A stretch of DNA of 64,000 nucleotides from Albifimbria verrucaria. Taxonomy: Eukaryota; Ascomycota; Sordariomycetes; Hypocreales; Stachybotryaceae. Numbering within the stretch: the first letter of the stretch is position 1; each line of letters begins with the position of its first letter. The position numbers and the translations under genes are program-made. The notes under the pieces were generated by a model. That model did no database searches. It was not told where the DNA came from and saw nothing but the letters and a program-made list of their open reading frames with translations. The DNA lies in the NCBI GenBank assembly GCA_020081605.1, contig JAHREC010000011.1, positions 2,170,001 through 2,234,000 of the forward strand. Direction: 5' to 3'. Shown here piece by piece: positions 49,852 to 63,471 of this stretch.

Positions 49852-51850
49852 ATGGCGACCTCCGGTTCGAAAAGGAGAAAGATCAACCACGAGTCCTCGG
49901 ACGACGAGGCTCATTCTAAGCCTTCCGGAAAGAATGCTCAGAAGGCCTTCTTCAAAAATGCCACCAACTGGGACCTAGAGCAAGATTATGAATCACGCCC
50001 GCGCAAAGGCAAGAAGCGTGATAAGGAAAGCACGAAGCTGCCCATCAAGACTGCAGATGGACGTCTGGAAGTTCTTCGGGGTTGGATGAGGATGCCCTGT
50101 CCGTAGAGAGCGACAACGAGTGGCTCGAAGGACGTGAAGATGAGGAGGAGCCTGAAGTTGAAGAGGAGGAGGAGGAAGAGGAGGCGCCTGCCATCCCAGA
50201 ATCGCAGCAGATTCTAGAAGCGCAAGAAGAATTGGCCAAGATTGCAATGGCCATTAACGAGAACCCTGAGGAAAACGTTGGTGCTTTCAAGACGCTCGCC
50301 AAGATCGGCCAGTCTGAGATCCAGGCCATTCAAATGCTCGCGCTCCTTACCCAAATGTCAGTCTACAAGGACGTCATTCCTGGGTATCGCATACGTCCGC
50401 AGACCGAAGATGGGCCAAAGGAGAAGCTGTCAAAGGATGTCCGCACGCTGCGACAATACGAACAAGCCTTAGTAGCAGGTTATCAAAACTATGTGAACGA
50501 ACTGGCGAGGTGCGCGAAACTCAACACTAGGGCCATTCGAGGTGGCCAGAGTCTTTCGAGCGTTGCCATCAAGTGTGCATGCACACTGGTCACCTCGGTC
50601 CCTCATTTCAACTTCCGTACTGATCTTCTTAAGATCTTGGTCGGAAAGCTGAGCAAGAGAAAGGTAGATGCTGATTCTATCCAATGTCAACAAGCGCTTG
50701 AAACGTTGTTTCGCGAAGACGAGGAAGGCAGGCCCTCTATGGAGGCAGTGTCGCTTTTGACGAAGATGATGAAGGCCAGAGAATACCAAGTCGATGAGAT
50801 GGTGCTCAACCTGTTCCTTAGTCTGCGGCTGTTATCAGAATTCTCTGGCAAGGCCTCGAGAGATGCGGTTGAACGGACTGACGAGTCATCCATGGCCACC
50901 AAGAAAAAGAAGAAGGAATTCCGTACCAAAAGAGAGCGAAAGGCGATTAAAGAACAAAAGTCGCTGGAAAAGGACATGGCCAATGCTGATGCCCTTGTCA
51001 GTCACGAAGAGCGAGACAGGATGCAGTCGGAAACCTTGAAGCTTGTGTTCGCATGCTACTTCCGTGTACTCAAGTCCCGTTCTCCAAGCCTGACGGGTGC
51101 CGTGCTTGAAGGATTGGCAAAGTATTCGCATCTCATCAACCAGGATTTCTTTGGCGATCTGCTTGAAGCGTTGAAGGATCTTATACGATACAGCGACCAG
51201 GATGCCGAGGAAGGTCCTGCCGAAACCGAGGACAATGAGGAAGACGATGATATACCCGACCGAAACCTCACTCGTGAGGCCTTGCTCTGCACTGTCACTG
51301 CATTCGCGTTGTTAGCCGGTCAAGATGCCCATAACTCCCGCAATGAACTCCATCTGGACTTGTCTTTCTTCATCACGCATCTTTTCACATCCATGCTTAA
51401 TCTTTCCACCCAGTCCGACCTGGAAAACACACGCCTCACTGGCGCTACTTCAGCCGCTTCCAAGGTCAATGTACAGACCACCACCGTTCTGTTACTTCGA
51501 TCTCTGACAGGTATCCTTTTGCCTCCATACAATATTCGTTCCGTTCCGCCTCTGCGACTCGCTGCATTCACGAAGCAGCTCATGACCGCTGCCCTTCAGC
51601 TGCCAGAAAAGTCCTGCCAGGGCGTCTTGGCTCTGCTGGGTGATGTGGCCCACACGCACAGCAAGAAGGTGAACAGCATGTGGAACACGGAAGAGCGCAA
51701 GGGAGATGGAAGGTTTAATGCTTTGAGCGATACCGTGGAGGCGAGCAACCCCTTTGCTGCCACGGTATGGGAAGGTGAGCTGCTGAGAAAGCACTTTTCA
51801 CCAAAGGTTAGGGAGGGGCGAAATTGCTGGAGAAGGGCATGTCTGGATGA
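49852..51850 (+). CDS. NOC3: Noc3, nucleolar complex protein 3
   Basis: Ribosome biogenesis factor acting with Noc2 in 60S subunit maturation and export (yeast Noc3 is also tied to replication initiation); about 666 residues, close to the yeast length, intronless. Basic N-terminus (KRRKINHESSDDE), acidic block of consecutive Glu (about 50150-50185), then the conserved helical region (EELAKIAMAINENPEENV, FKTLAKIG, VIPGYRIRP, LRQYEQALVAGYQNYV), a Lys-rich segment KKKKKEFRTKRERKA, and the CBF/Mak21-like C-terminal half. Two frame breaks: near 50068 (one base short before SSGLDEDALSVE) and at the GGGG run near 51819, after which the true end reads KLLEKGMSG with the stop at 51848-51850. Restoring both gives exactly 2001 nt. 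Without them the protein would run on to 51899 with a non-family tail. Confidence 0.92.
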
Positions 51851-51983
51851 TGTGGGCACGATATGTATGGTTAGACAAGAGCACATATTCACTAAATAAG
51901 CGATGAGTTATCATTCAAATGCTCGCATTTGCAGTCCACACTATCAAAACAATATTTTATGCCAGAATATGTTAATGGTATGC

Positions 51984-52824
51984 TCATATTCGTATGGATA
52001 GCACATTATTTACTCCTTTGACACCAACGGTGGTTTCAATCGATTTGATCTTCGTTTCGTGGAATGTGGTGTTGATGGGCTTCTCTAGCCATGGTACCTC
52101 AATTGGTGCAACAATCCCTTGAACAACTGACAACAAGGCACTTGCCCCAGGCGCGTCCTTCGCAATAGCGATTGAGGAAACCCGGCCGATCCCGAGACAG
52201 CTGCTGAGACGATCAGAGCATGGTTTTGAGAAACCCACAAGCCGTATCTTTGCCTCAGGCGGTAGGCTCTTTGAAGCAGCTCCGATCATTTGTGGGAAGT
52301 GGCAGTTGAAAGCGGCTGACTGGTTACCTCTGGCGACAAATACCACAGAGTAGGCCTCGTTTTGTTCACCCCCAAGTTTGACAGTGACTCGAGTTTTCTG
52401 CTGATTGAGTTGAAGCCAACATCTATGCTATTTGCCAGCTCAGGCGGCGGTGGCCGATCAGCCTTGTCCGTGGGCGGTTTTGGCTCAGTATCTTCCTTCT
52501 TCCTCTTCAGAGCTCTTTTTCCTTTTGAAGGCTGAACATGTGTGCGTCTATGTTGACCAATTGGACTGAGAAGACTTTGCATTGTCAGCTCACCTCGATC
52601 ACTTTTGCTAGAAAGCTGTGATCGCTTAGTGGATGGGCAACACATACTTGCAAAGCAACTCAAGAATAGTGTCTTGGTCCTCGAGTGAGATTTCTGGCCT
52701 TTGTTTGGTTTAGCAAAACGCCGTATGCCCAGCAGAGCGTATACGAACCATGATACAGTTGAGAAGGGAGTATCGAGCTGATGGACGACTCTTTTCGGAG
52801 GTTCTGCTGCGTGGGTGCAGACAT
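51984..52824 (-). CDS. POP3: Pop3, RNase P/MRP protein subunit
   Basis: Protein subunit of RNase P and RNase MRP, needed for tRNA and rRNA processing. Seen: N-terminal LDTPFSTVSW then PEISLEDQDTILELLC, the basic segment QPSKGKRALKRKKED, NSIDVGFNSISRK, and a C-terminal L7Ae-like part (YSVVFVARGNQSAAFNCHFPQM, PEAKIRLVGFSKPCSDRL, IGRVSSIAIA). Two introns are supported: one at about 52751 (GTTCGT) to 52704, and one from GTATGT at about 52651 to 52586. At least two frame breaks occur (near 52795 and 52390), each fixed by one base in a C or A run. The start at 52824 is the first ATG in the right register before the break and is less certain than the body. It is the third RNA-biogenesis gene in a row after RPF1 and NOC3. 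Confidence 0.82.
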
Positions 52825-55028
52825 TGTGAGGTGCAGCAGATTAACAGAGAATCATGCACTTTTCTACGCAAAGGATGAAGCACTTCGCGATGCAGGTATC
52901 ATACATAGTCAAGATTCCGAAATATTGTGGGCAATTCGAGGCGCAGATCATGAGAAGAGGCGGCTGCAGGCTCTTCTGCTAGTTGAAGGTTGGACAAGGT
53001 ACCTTGTACTTTGCGTGGTAGGGACTGGGGTGCTCAAGTCGCCGTGATTGGCGAAGTACCTGCTGAGGGACAAGCACTTCCACGAACCTAGGACCCTGCC
53101 GACCTGTACCTCGGTACTTACTTACCCTGAAACACCATCCCATAAGTTATTTGCGATGACATCTTCTACTACAGGTTGTTGCGACGAATTCCTATTTTCC
53201 TGGGGACCAGTATAAAAGACGTGCGGGCTCGAATGAGATATTATGAAGACTACGTGTCTAACAAGAACCATATTGTTTTAATTGTGTCTGCTCCGTATTT
53301 GTCCATGATCAGCAATCAGATGTTTGCATGATGGTTGATCATCGATGCAATCATGAAGGTACTCAGGAGCACTACAAACACGCCGCCACCTTCACGTCAC
53401 CCCTCCGCGTTGCACTTTAACGCTGATCAGTCTGGCTAAATGAGGCAAACAGATCCATAAGAACTGAAGTGTAACGTTTTGTAGAGTTGGGATGGCTCAC
53501 AAGATACGCATGGCAAGCGAAGTTTACTTTGGGTTTTGTTGCCCGTTAATGTGTGATGTTTGATGTAAAGTAGTGTCGACAGATTTGGGAAGATTCAGGA
53601 ATAATCCATCATGAAGTCCTTGCAGCTTCTCCAAATTGGAAATGTGGAAATTCTGTCATAGTTCTTTATGAGTCAAAGCAAAATATATCCATCAGAATCT
53701 ATTGAGCATTGTATCTTACGTGTCAGTGTACATAAACCTCCATGCATCCTAAACCTTGGACGAAACTCTACACCAGGGTACATAATATGCAGAATCCGAC
53801 CTTACACACGAGCATTGCGACCTTGATAACCCCCAAACGCGTGTAGAAAGAAAGAACAGACATTATTCCAAATGGTGGTTTGCTTACCCAGGTGGAGAAA
53901 CTCACCATGTGATCAAAGGATATCAATGGGTCTATGACTTGCAAGCTTTGTTTCGGTTCCTGTGCCTTTTTTGTACAGACAGCATTGTGCTGTAGCTCAC
54001 CATGCAACTCTGTCTTCGTAAAACTGTTTATTCTCCTCTTGTGAGCTCGATCATGTGTTTATAGGTGCAAGTGGGCCAGAGGAAAGGTTGGAAATTATAG
54101 CTCTAGGATTCTGATAAGTAACTTAAGTTATATCCACCAACACAGTTCGCGTACTCGTCAAATCCCATATTTGACAAGCGTCCAAGGAAAACAAGAATGA
54201 CCGAAACTGGATATTAATTCCATAGACTCTAACTTCCCGTTAATCTCTTATATTTACTTTAGGGTGGCAAACGGGTGTTCTACTAGTCGCTACCGAGGGC
54301 TGAACATGTCACTGGGGAGTAATTCCGCATTGGCCAGTCAGTGACTGGAGGTGCACACCCTTGTGCTTCGGTGAATGAGGGCTACCACTTATCTGGAGAT
54401 GGTCTAATTTTTCACGCTTTGTTGCATGGTACATTGAGAAACATATAGGACGCGTCAGCTTCTGCATTCACAGCCGCTCCTCAAACACCGTTCCGAAGGC
54501 TGCTCTCCGGGTATCTTTCGCAGACATAGCACTGTATTGTGGGATCCTCCCAAAGAGCGTTTGGCAGAGACGTGCTGGAAATAACCCCCACTACAGCTAC
54601 CCCTCGCGGGGTTCCACAGGAGCAACGGCCAGCCAATCCGTGCCTGGGGATTCACAGTACTTACAGGCAGCTACGCCTTACCACCTGGACCTTACCTTAG
54701 CTGTACCTCGCCTCGCCTATTCAGGTACTTCGGGTAGGCGTTGGTAAACACCCTCCAACCTGAACCTCAAAGACAGCCCAGATGATAATGGCCCTTTCTT
54801 GACCATTTTTCCTCTCCCTTTTCCGTTCGCTCATCATCTGCTACCAGCTGGCCTCGCTGCCTACCCCGATGCTTGCGCGGATCTACATTCTGTCCATCGC
54901 TTCATTGTGGCTGTGACATCATTCAAACCACATGTTAATTTCATGCAGCTGCCGCCCAGACGGCCTTCACGACGCCCCGACGTCTCTGGAGCTACAGGCT
55001 TCGTGCTTGCACCTCAACTCTCTCACCG
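52825..55028. other. 2.2-kb divergent intergenic region
   Basis: Between POP3 (-) and the deubiquitinase (+). No supported gene. 53100-54450 is AT-richer; TACCT-type repeats lie at 54680-54735 and a pyrimidine-rich leader from about 54790 precedes the + start. Confidence 0.5.
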
Positions 55029-58000
55029 ATGGCTCCCGATCCTACCTCGCCTGGTCAGCTGCAGCGAGCCGCCTCTTCTGAGCCCAGCACCACCAGACCT
55101 AATCCCTTCGACGAAGACGACAGCTCGTCGCGCAAACGTCAGCGCACATCTCTCTCCGGCTCGCCCACCCAGTCGATTGATGCCCATGCTGCGAACGCTG
55201 CCCACCGCGCTCTAAGCTCCGCGAACCCTGGTGGCGACGAGGCCAGGGCTTACCGAGCGCCCGAGGTAAACATGGCTTCTTCTGCAGCACCACGAACTCC
55301 CGAGCATCCCCAGGTGCCAACCAACACCCGCACGAGACGCCCTCCAGCAAGGTGACGACCATCAACCTCCGGAATGCCCGTGGAGCCAGCGACACTGCTT
55401 CTTCCCGAACCGTTCGTCTCCTCAACCTCAGCCTGTTTCCTCGCGCAGTGAAGCCGATATCAAGGAGAGCGTAGAGGATGCCGAGATAGACCTGGTGCAG
55501 GTCCCTCCAAAGAAATGTCAACGCCAAGGTCATCTTCGCCTGCATCTGCCAGCCCGCCAGTCGAAGTCATTACTATCCAAGATGACGGGGACGAGGAAGA
55601 GGTAGATCGTATTGGTTTTGGAACATACAATCCCGGAATCTCCATCGTTGGCAGTGACCAAGCAGTGCCTGACCCCACCAGCCTCTTCCCTTACAACGAC
55701 CCAGAGGAGACTCTATCGGAGACCGTCCAACGGCTCTCCAACTACATCTCAACACGTAAGTGTGGACTGTCGAGGCATGCATCTTGTCATGGCTAACCGT
55801 AGCCAGATCCTACCTTGGATGATACTGTTTTGAGGCGAGTCAAAGATTGGCTGCAACTCTACATGAGCTTCGTCAAGGCAACCGATTTACCATCTTTGGT
55901 GCTGTCTTGCAAGGAAAACAGGAGTTTCTGGTTGACCCTGCCTGAATTGCTTCTATCTCTTGCATCTCGAAAGTGTGTAGTTATCTAGTTCATCCTCGTT
56001 TGATCTATCACTAACATCACTTAGACCCACTCTCTTGTTAACGCCCGGATATCGCGAAATTGTCAAGGATATCTACATTCTATTCGCAAAGCTGACTGCC
56101 ACTTTTGTCAGCCTTGATTGCTTCATACTGCAGCAGCCACATCAGGCTTCGTCTGGACATGATCGTCGTCTTCCTGAACTGTATTCGCTTGGATACCTCC
56201 AGCAGTTTCAGTTGCTAACGCGCCGGGAGGACCTGTTGCTGGAACTCGAACCCGAGGAGTCCGCTTTCACGTCTACTTACGAATCCGATGATGCGTCCAT
56301 GTTACTGAGTGTATTTTTAGGAAGCCCTGGAGGCAACCTTGATTGCCTGAGCAGGTTTGCCATTGCTTTGATTGACCAAGCTTCCACCCTACCGAGACTG
56401 GCCGAAGGACTCTCTCAATTTGCCAAATATTGGTCAACATTCTACGAGAATTTCTCCGTATCCATCGCGCCGGACATGATGGAGCTTCCCATGCTGCGCT
56501 GCAGTTGACAGCTGGCCACGAACTCTGGCATAAGATATCCAGCGCATTAAATGCCACTATTGAGAAGCATGTTACTCACCTAAGCCCCGATAGCACTCTT
56601 AACCAAATCCGAGCCCTGACGGACATTTTGAGAATTTGTCTACATGGAGAACATACTTTGGCTATCGACGCTGTGAACGAGCACCAGAAGAATCATCCCG
56701 ATCTGGAGCTTAGGTTTATTCCTGAGGCAGCATCATGGAAATGGCGCTTCGACATCCTCGGGGAACTCATCCGCTCCTCTCAGATGCAGCTCCGTATGAT
56801 GGCCGTTACCACTATGTGCGCCGACCTAGTAGCTATTTGGAAGAGACTCTCGCCAATGGGCGAGCGTGATGGTCTCCCACTGCTGAAGTACATCGGTGGC
56901 TACCTCCTGCAAAGCCAATTGATCGACTATATTCTCAGCCCGAGTTGCCACCCGGAGATTATCGTTGAAAGCGCAAACATCGTTGGATTCCTGGTTATGA
57001 CCCAGTTGTACACGACGGAACACACGGAGCGTCTGTGGCAAGGCATCAAATCTAGCAAAGATCCCCGTGTCGCAGATGCACTGACGCGCATGATTACCAA
57101 CATCACAGCTTTGTTTGACTATTCAGGCTGTGTAGATTTATGCGAACAACTCCAGAGTCTACCGATAGAAGCATTTACCCCTGCCATGCGGGGATTATGG
57201 GAGCATTTGTTCAAGCAGATGTTACAAGAGTATTCGAAAGTCAGACAAACGCTCAGCTTTCATCCATACAATCTTTGCTTGCGATTGCTGAGAGAATCTT
57301 CGATTTGTGATGCCTCCTCTCATATCGCCCATCCCGAAATTCATTCTTTCGCCATGCAAAAGTTCAATACTCTTCTGAACCATGGTCCTGATGCCGCAGG
57401 CCGTCACGAGCTTTATCTGAGTTGCATAGTTGACATATCTGCGAAGTCACCAACAACACTGGGAAGCCTCTGGGGCTTGTCAATGGCAATACGCCCGGGA
57501 TTGGTTCCTGAGTTACAGGTGTTGACCGAACATCATGATTTTACCAGGCTACTGATAGAGGAGCTAGAGCACGCCATACAAGCAGGACGTGTAGTAGGAT
57601 CTCTATCTATTCTGTATGGCAGCACGAATCAACCCCGCAGAGACCTTGTCACAAACATTATTCTCCTACAGCCGGCGACTTTGAACAATGAACTCGGAAA
57701 GAGACTATGGGGCGTGCTGGTAGGACCTGAGTCTTCTTGTCAGGAGGATCGGACAGCTGGTTGGCAAATCATACTAGACGTCGCCAGGCAAACAGGTTTG
57801 CAGAACCCTTATCTGCAAATTTGCTTGTCCCAATTCTTGCCAACACTCCCTCCGATGTGTTTCAGTGATGGAATGCTCGATCTGGTGAGAGAAGAGGTTT
57901 TGCCTCTTGTGGAGCAGGCAGATGAGTTGATTCTGGACGACGCCAACCTATTATCTCAGAGCGGAGTTGAACATCTTTGGCGAGTAATTCTTACAGGCAG

Positions 58001-61000
58001 CGATAAAGGCCTTGTAACGAGAGCTATTCATACGCTTGCGGTCGATATTTACATTGACAGCGCTTCTATCAGGGCATGCCCTCTTCACAGGGCGCGACAA
58101 GTCCACCTGTCTCTTGTTAACAGGTGTCTTGACCAACTAAAAGAAGCAGCTCGACAACTCAGGGATTTTAGTGTTGGGGTAACAAGCAGCGATGATGAGC
58201 TGATGGTGATTGTAACAGCAGAGAAACAGGTCGAGGAACAGGAACAAGTTTTTGTTCGATCATTGCAACTTCTCCGGTATTTCCTGGAGGCGCACCAGGC
58301 AAAACCTTACTTTGCTGCACCGGACTTGCGGTCACTCATGTCGGATGCGCCATCTCAGATCGAAGGAGATCTCGCTGAGTTGAAGTACCAATCATTTGAT
58401 GGGACCCACCAGACCGAGGTCAAGCCATTGAACATTGGAAAACTGAATACGGCAGCTTCTCTACTAGCAAGCCTCCGCCAAGAAACAGGCTTTGAGAACT
58501 ATAGGGCTTATTACAAAGGCCAGCCTTTCCTTCCGACTGAGCAGCAAATTTGCCGTTCACTGGAGGATCTTCATGTCCATGATGGGCTAATCTTGGTGAA
58601 ACGTGAGGCGGATGGAACTTCGCCTGCCGCCCGAATCAAACCCGGTTCATCTCCTCTGGAGATTGAGATCCTAACGCATTTCAATGAACTTTGGGCTTGC
58701 TTGAGCATGGATGAACATCTTGCTAGAGAGGCAAGTATGCAACTGAGGAGTTTATGTATGCCATTTCTAACGCTGTACAGATATATAATTTCCTGATAAG
58801 ACTGCCCGCCCACGGTAGTATTATGGAATTGTTTGAGAGTAACGATGCCTCATATCAAGATGTTTTCCCACGTGATGAGCCTTTTAAGTCTCTCTACGCT
58901 ATCCACGCTCTTCGAGAATATATCACAGCAGCACGGCAAGCTAATAGCACGAAGAAAGACAATACGGGCTCACGGAATTTCACTACCAGTTCCTACGAGG
59001 ATGCGCTGAAGAAGTCACTTTCCTTTGTTGTTCAGGCCATTTCTGACAAATCAACATTTGAGGTGCAAGCGTCCACCGCCACGGAGATGCAGTTGGTCAG
59101 TTCATTAATGCAGGTTTTCTTACAACTTCTCCAAGGTGCGTACCAGCTTCACAACTGTTTTTCCAAAGAATGGCCTAACTTGTAGTAGAGATGAAGTTCG
59201 TGGAAGAAAACCCGAGCAGTTTTGCCACGCCTCCGCCAAGCCGCCTTATCCATATATTATCTGATGCTGCCGCCAGGAACGTGGATGATGCCGAATTTTC
59301 ATCTACAGCCAACATTAACAAAGATGACGTTGGGATTTCTTTGATTAGCAACTCCTTTGCAGCAATTCTTCGGCTCGGTTTGTTACAAACCAGTTTCTGG
59401 AAGGAGATAAGCACAGACGATGCTTTCCACAAAGTGATTCTTGAGCTTGTTCTCCTCGACATGAGAAAGTCTGTGAGAGGTATTGCAGTCAATTTGATCG
59501 AGGACGCCATTGACAACGAGTGCCAGCGTGCTTTTAACGCTTCTACTGACCATTCTCACCCCGACTCAGCCCCTTCTTACCCAATCGCAGGATACTTTTG
59601 GAATATCATTAGGAGCGTTCTGACACAAGCTGTGAACGTTCCGGCGCAATGTCAGGAACTTTTCAGAGCATCTCATTTCCTATTGATTAGAGTGGCTAAG
59701 ACAATGCCCGAAGTTCTTGACCTTGAAAAGCTTTTGCAGCAGACAAGTGGACTCCTACTCCGTCATACATCCAGTGAGGTTAGTTAGACTGAGACTTTCT
59801 GCTATATAGTATCACTGATAATACCTCAGGCCATCGATCATGAAGAGCCCCATGACTTTATCGCAGAGGGTTTGACATCCTTGTCTCTTCTTTGCTTGCA
59901 AATGGATGATTCATTATCCTCTAGCACGTTGCTACCATCGTAAGTAGAACCGCCTTGTAAAATAAGCTGCATTGATTCTGACGGCCAAGTGATCTTGCTC
60001 AACGCCTTTTGCGCGGCATCTCTTCCCACAACAGCGTAGCCAGGCTGGACAAGCCGTTCCCAGGTCATACTGAATACGAATACTCGCACCCGGTTGTGCG
60101 AATTTATTTTCAGATTTATCAGACAAGATCGACATAAACTCAAGCAGATGTTGCAGTCACTGAATTCTCTTGTGCCATTTTACACGCAAGAGGATGGTAA
60201 GTCCACACAAGTAAGACTCAGCTTGTTTGCACAGCTGATAAATATCATAGCCGATTCACCATATCACTTTGACTTACCCTGTCCATTTGATCGCTCCAAG
60301 GCTATGCGATCTACAAGTGGCTATGTCGGATTGAGAAATCTGTCAAATACCTGCTATCTGAACTCCCTTCTTACGCAGCTCTACATGAATCCCGAGTTTC
60401 GACGTTTCATCCTGAGCGCCAACCTTCGGGATTCTACAGAATCGCAACAACTCCTCTTTTCTACACAGAAACTTTTCGCGTACATGCAAGAAAGTTATGC
60501 TCGATTTGTCGACCCAACGGATCTTGTTGCTTGTGTTAAGACTTACGATGACACTCCCATCGATATCCATAGTCAGATGGATGTAGACGAATTCTACAGT
60601 TTACTGTTTGATAGATGGGAGGGACAGCTCCCAACGAGCGACGAGAGGAAGAAGTTGCGGTCCTTTTATGGTGGTCAACTTGTGCAACAGGTCAAGTCGA
60701 AAGAGTGCGAGCATATATCAGAGCGCTTGGAGCCCTTCTCAGCGATCCAGTGTGATATCAAAGGAAAAGGCTCGCTCCAGGACAGCCTACAAGCATATGT
60801 CGACGGAGAAATCATGGAAGGAGGTGTGAATTCCAACGCCTCTCACCAAACCTAATCGCTAACCAGATAACAGACAACAAGTATAAGTGTTCTACCTGCG
60901 ACAGACACGTCGATGCTGTGAAAAGGTAATTTCGCTGACAAACACGACTATGACTATATTGACTTCCCATAGGGCCTGCATAAAGGATATACCAGACAAT

Positions 61001-63471
61001 CTGATATTTCACTTGAAGCGGTTCGATTTCAACTTACGAACGCTTCAGCGGAGCAAGATCAATGACTACTTCTCATTCCCTGCAACGATTGACATGCAGC
61101 CATACACCATTGACCACCTTAGTGGTACTAGCCCGCAAGGCAAGGCCGATGTTTTCGAGTTGGTTGGCATTCTTGTTCATTCCGGCACTGCAGAGTCTGG
61201 CCATTATTACTCTTATATCAGAGAGCGACCATCCTCAGCAGCGGCGCCTAGCTGGGTTGAGTATAATGATGACGTTGTCAGTCAGTGGGACCCGAGCTTG
61301 ATGGAAAGCTCAACCTTTGGCGGTTCTGACAACAGGTCGTTATACGACGTGAACGGTATCACATACGACAAGTCGTACAGCGCGTACATGCTGTTTTACC
61401 AACGCTCTTCGTCTCTGAGCCTTGAAGAAGAAGCCATGTTTATGGCCAATATCCCTGCTCCATTACATGTCGACATGGATCCCATGTTGAAAGAGGCTAT
61501 TGATACAGAGAACACCATGATACTGCGTCGTCACTGTCTATTTGACCCCAGCCATACAGCCTTCGTTCAACAGTGTTTTAATCAAGCCAGGGTACTTGAT
61601 GAGGAGAAGCCACGATGCTTGATGTGACAGAAGACGAGGGGATTCCTTGTCTGAGCTGGAGGTGAACCATGAACTCAAAAGTTCGGCAATGAGGATGGCC
61701 CTAGGTCATCTTGATCAGATTGTCTCGCGAACAAAGGACCTTCCACAATTCGATTTATTTGCGGCAATGCTTAACACAACAGTAAATCGATGCTGTCATT
61801 GCGCACTTGTGCTTTACGATTATTTTCAGAAACGACACGGAGCATTCAGAGCCTTGCTCCAGCGTAACCCCGAGGCCAGAGTACGGAGTTTTGCGGGCCA
61901 AATATTGTTGAGCGCGTTGAGAAGAATTGAGTCTGATCTACCACATGTCTACGAAGCCAGAGACATGGCCACGACGCCTCCAGATTTGGATAATGATGCG
62001 TTGGGCACTTCGGGCAGAGCCATCTCCGTAGTTGAAGGAACGGTTGCCATCTTCAACTATCTCTGGCGCTTCTTCCATGCGAGCATTCGCTCTTGGGATG
62101 AGTTCTTTGGTACTGTTCTCGGCTTTGCAAAACTGGGTAGCCGAGAAGTTGCGCATCTGTTGGCAGACGACTACCTCATGAAAACACTCCGTATCGTCGC
62201 GGCAGACCCGATTTTGGAACTCCCACAAAACTACATGAGGATGCTGCACAACATCCTGCGACGACTAAACACAAGGGCACCATCTTACACAGCAGTCATT
62301 GCACTTATTGACTATTTGTTGCAGCATCTGGAACCTAGCTTGAGTCCTGCGGGCATTGTTGACGCACCAAATGAAAGACTGGATTTTCCTGGGCCGTCAT
62401 TTCCTTGGACATCCGAGGAAATCATGTTCATTCTGAGCCACCCGGAGAACATGGATGCTAGTTTTTTCCTAGAAAAGTTGCTTACGATCGATCAGGCACC
62501 TGCAAACACAAGCAGCATTCTTGATCGTCTAATCGGCGCGGGTACAGAAATGGATGCAAAAGTTTACAACACCCTGAAGAAAAACATTCGAGGAGCCACA
62601 TCGACTCAGCCTATGGATCCATTCTTGAGGGCAGCATCTACGTACCTCGAGTGCACAGATTCTGAGAATGACGCCCAGAGCCTGGTCATTTATGTGGGCT
62701 CTCAAGCAAAGCATCTTCAGAACACCGAAGGTTTCGCCTTCTTGGACTTCGTCAAGGCTGCCCTGCAGCTGAAACAGGAAGACGAAGGATTTGCCGAATC
62801 CCTACATGATTTTACAATGGAAACAATACCAGATTGGGCCCCGCACTTGCTCGTATATGGAGACGATGAAGTTCGACTGGAAGCAGAGGAGTTGTTGGAC
62901 ATGGAAATTTTCCGATTCGGATCGTCTGCACCAATTGGCACAAACCAGAGCGTTTTAAGGCGACAGTTGGTAAGCGGATGCGCTCAGAAGTTGGGATTCG
63001 CTTGCCTGGGGCATCTGCATGACGCGCATGTCAAGCGCAAGCTGCAGCTTGGTCGCGATGCAGCTGCATCCATCTTACGTGTGATCACCAACTGTGCACA
63101 GTTTTTCGAGAGTGATACGGAGGCGGGTGATGAAGCTCGTATTGAATTTGAGACTTTTCATAGTGGTAAGTGGACCATACGTAAGGGCGCTGAAGGCGAA
63201 CTGAAAGCGGCTGCTAACATAGCTACGTTGGACAGAGGTGATGGGATCTCTCCGGAGACTCATTGTGGATGAAGTGGACGACGATGGATCTGGTATGTTT
63301 CCGACACCAAGCGGCTACGAAACGCCGTAACGACAGAGATTGGGTTAGACAGCTGACATGGGAAACTTCAAAGGCTGGGAAGGATCATACGCGTCGTCAG
63401 AGCCAATGGATGACTTTGCAGAGCTGACAATGCAAGCGGTTAAAGAAATGAACGGCATGGATACGACTTGA
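55029..63471 (+). CDS. Giant USP-family deubiquitinase (USP9X/USP34/Faf-like)
   Basis: Cysteine protease removing ubiquitin, about 2,630 residues. Ten introns: 55756-55806, 55973-56024, 58731-58780, 59136-59185, 59779-59829, 59940-59989, 60824-60873, 60926-60972, 63166-63235, 63293-63352. The start MAPDPTSPGQLQRA leads into a disordered Ser/Pro-rich region with a nuclear-type basic patch (SRKRQR), then a long helical-repeat part (about 55800-60250) and the catalytic domain: Cys box GLRNLSNTCYLNSLLTQL (about 60331), zinc-type CSTC (about 60888), IFHLKRFDFN, and His box ESGHYYSYI (about 61195) followed by WVEYNDDVV. The long C-terminal part probably corresponds to the DUF found in fungal USP34-like enzymes. 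Intron 3 is GC-AG. Several frame breaks (about 55340, 55410, 55515, 56500, 60080, 61625) sit at short C or A runs or nearby. Substrates unknown. Confidence 0.9.
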
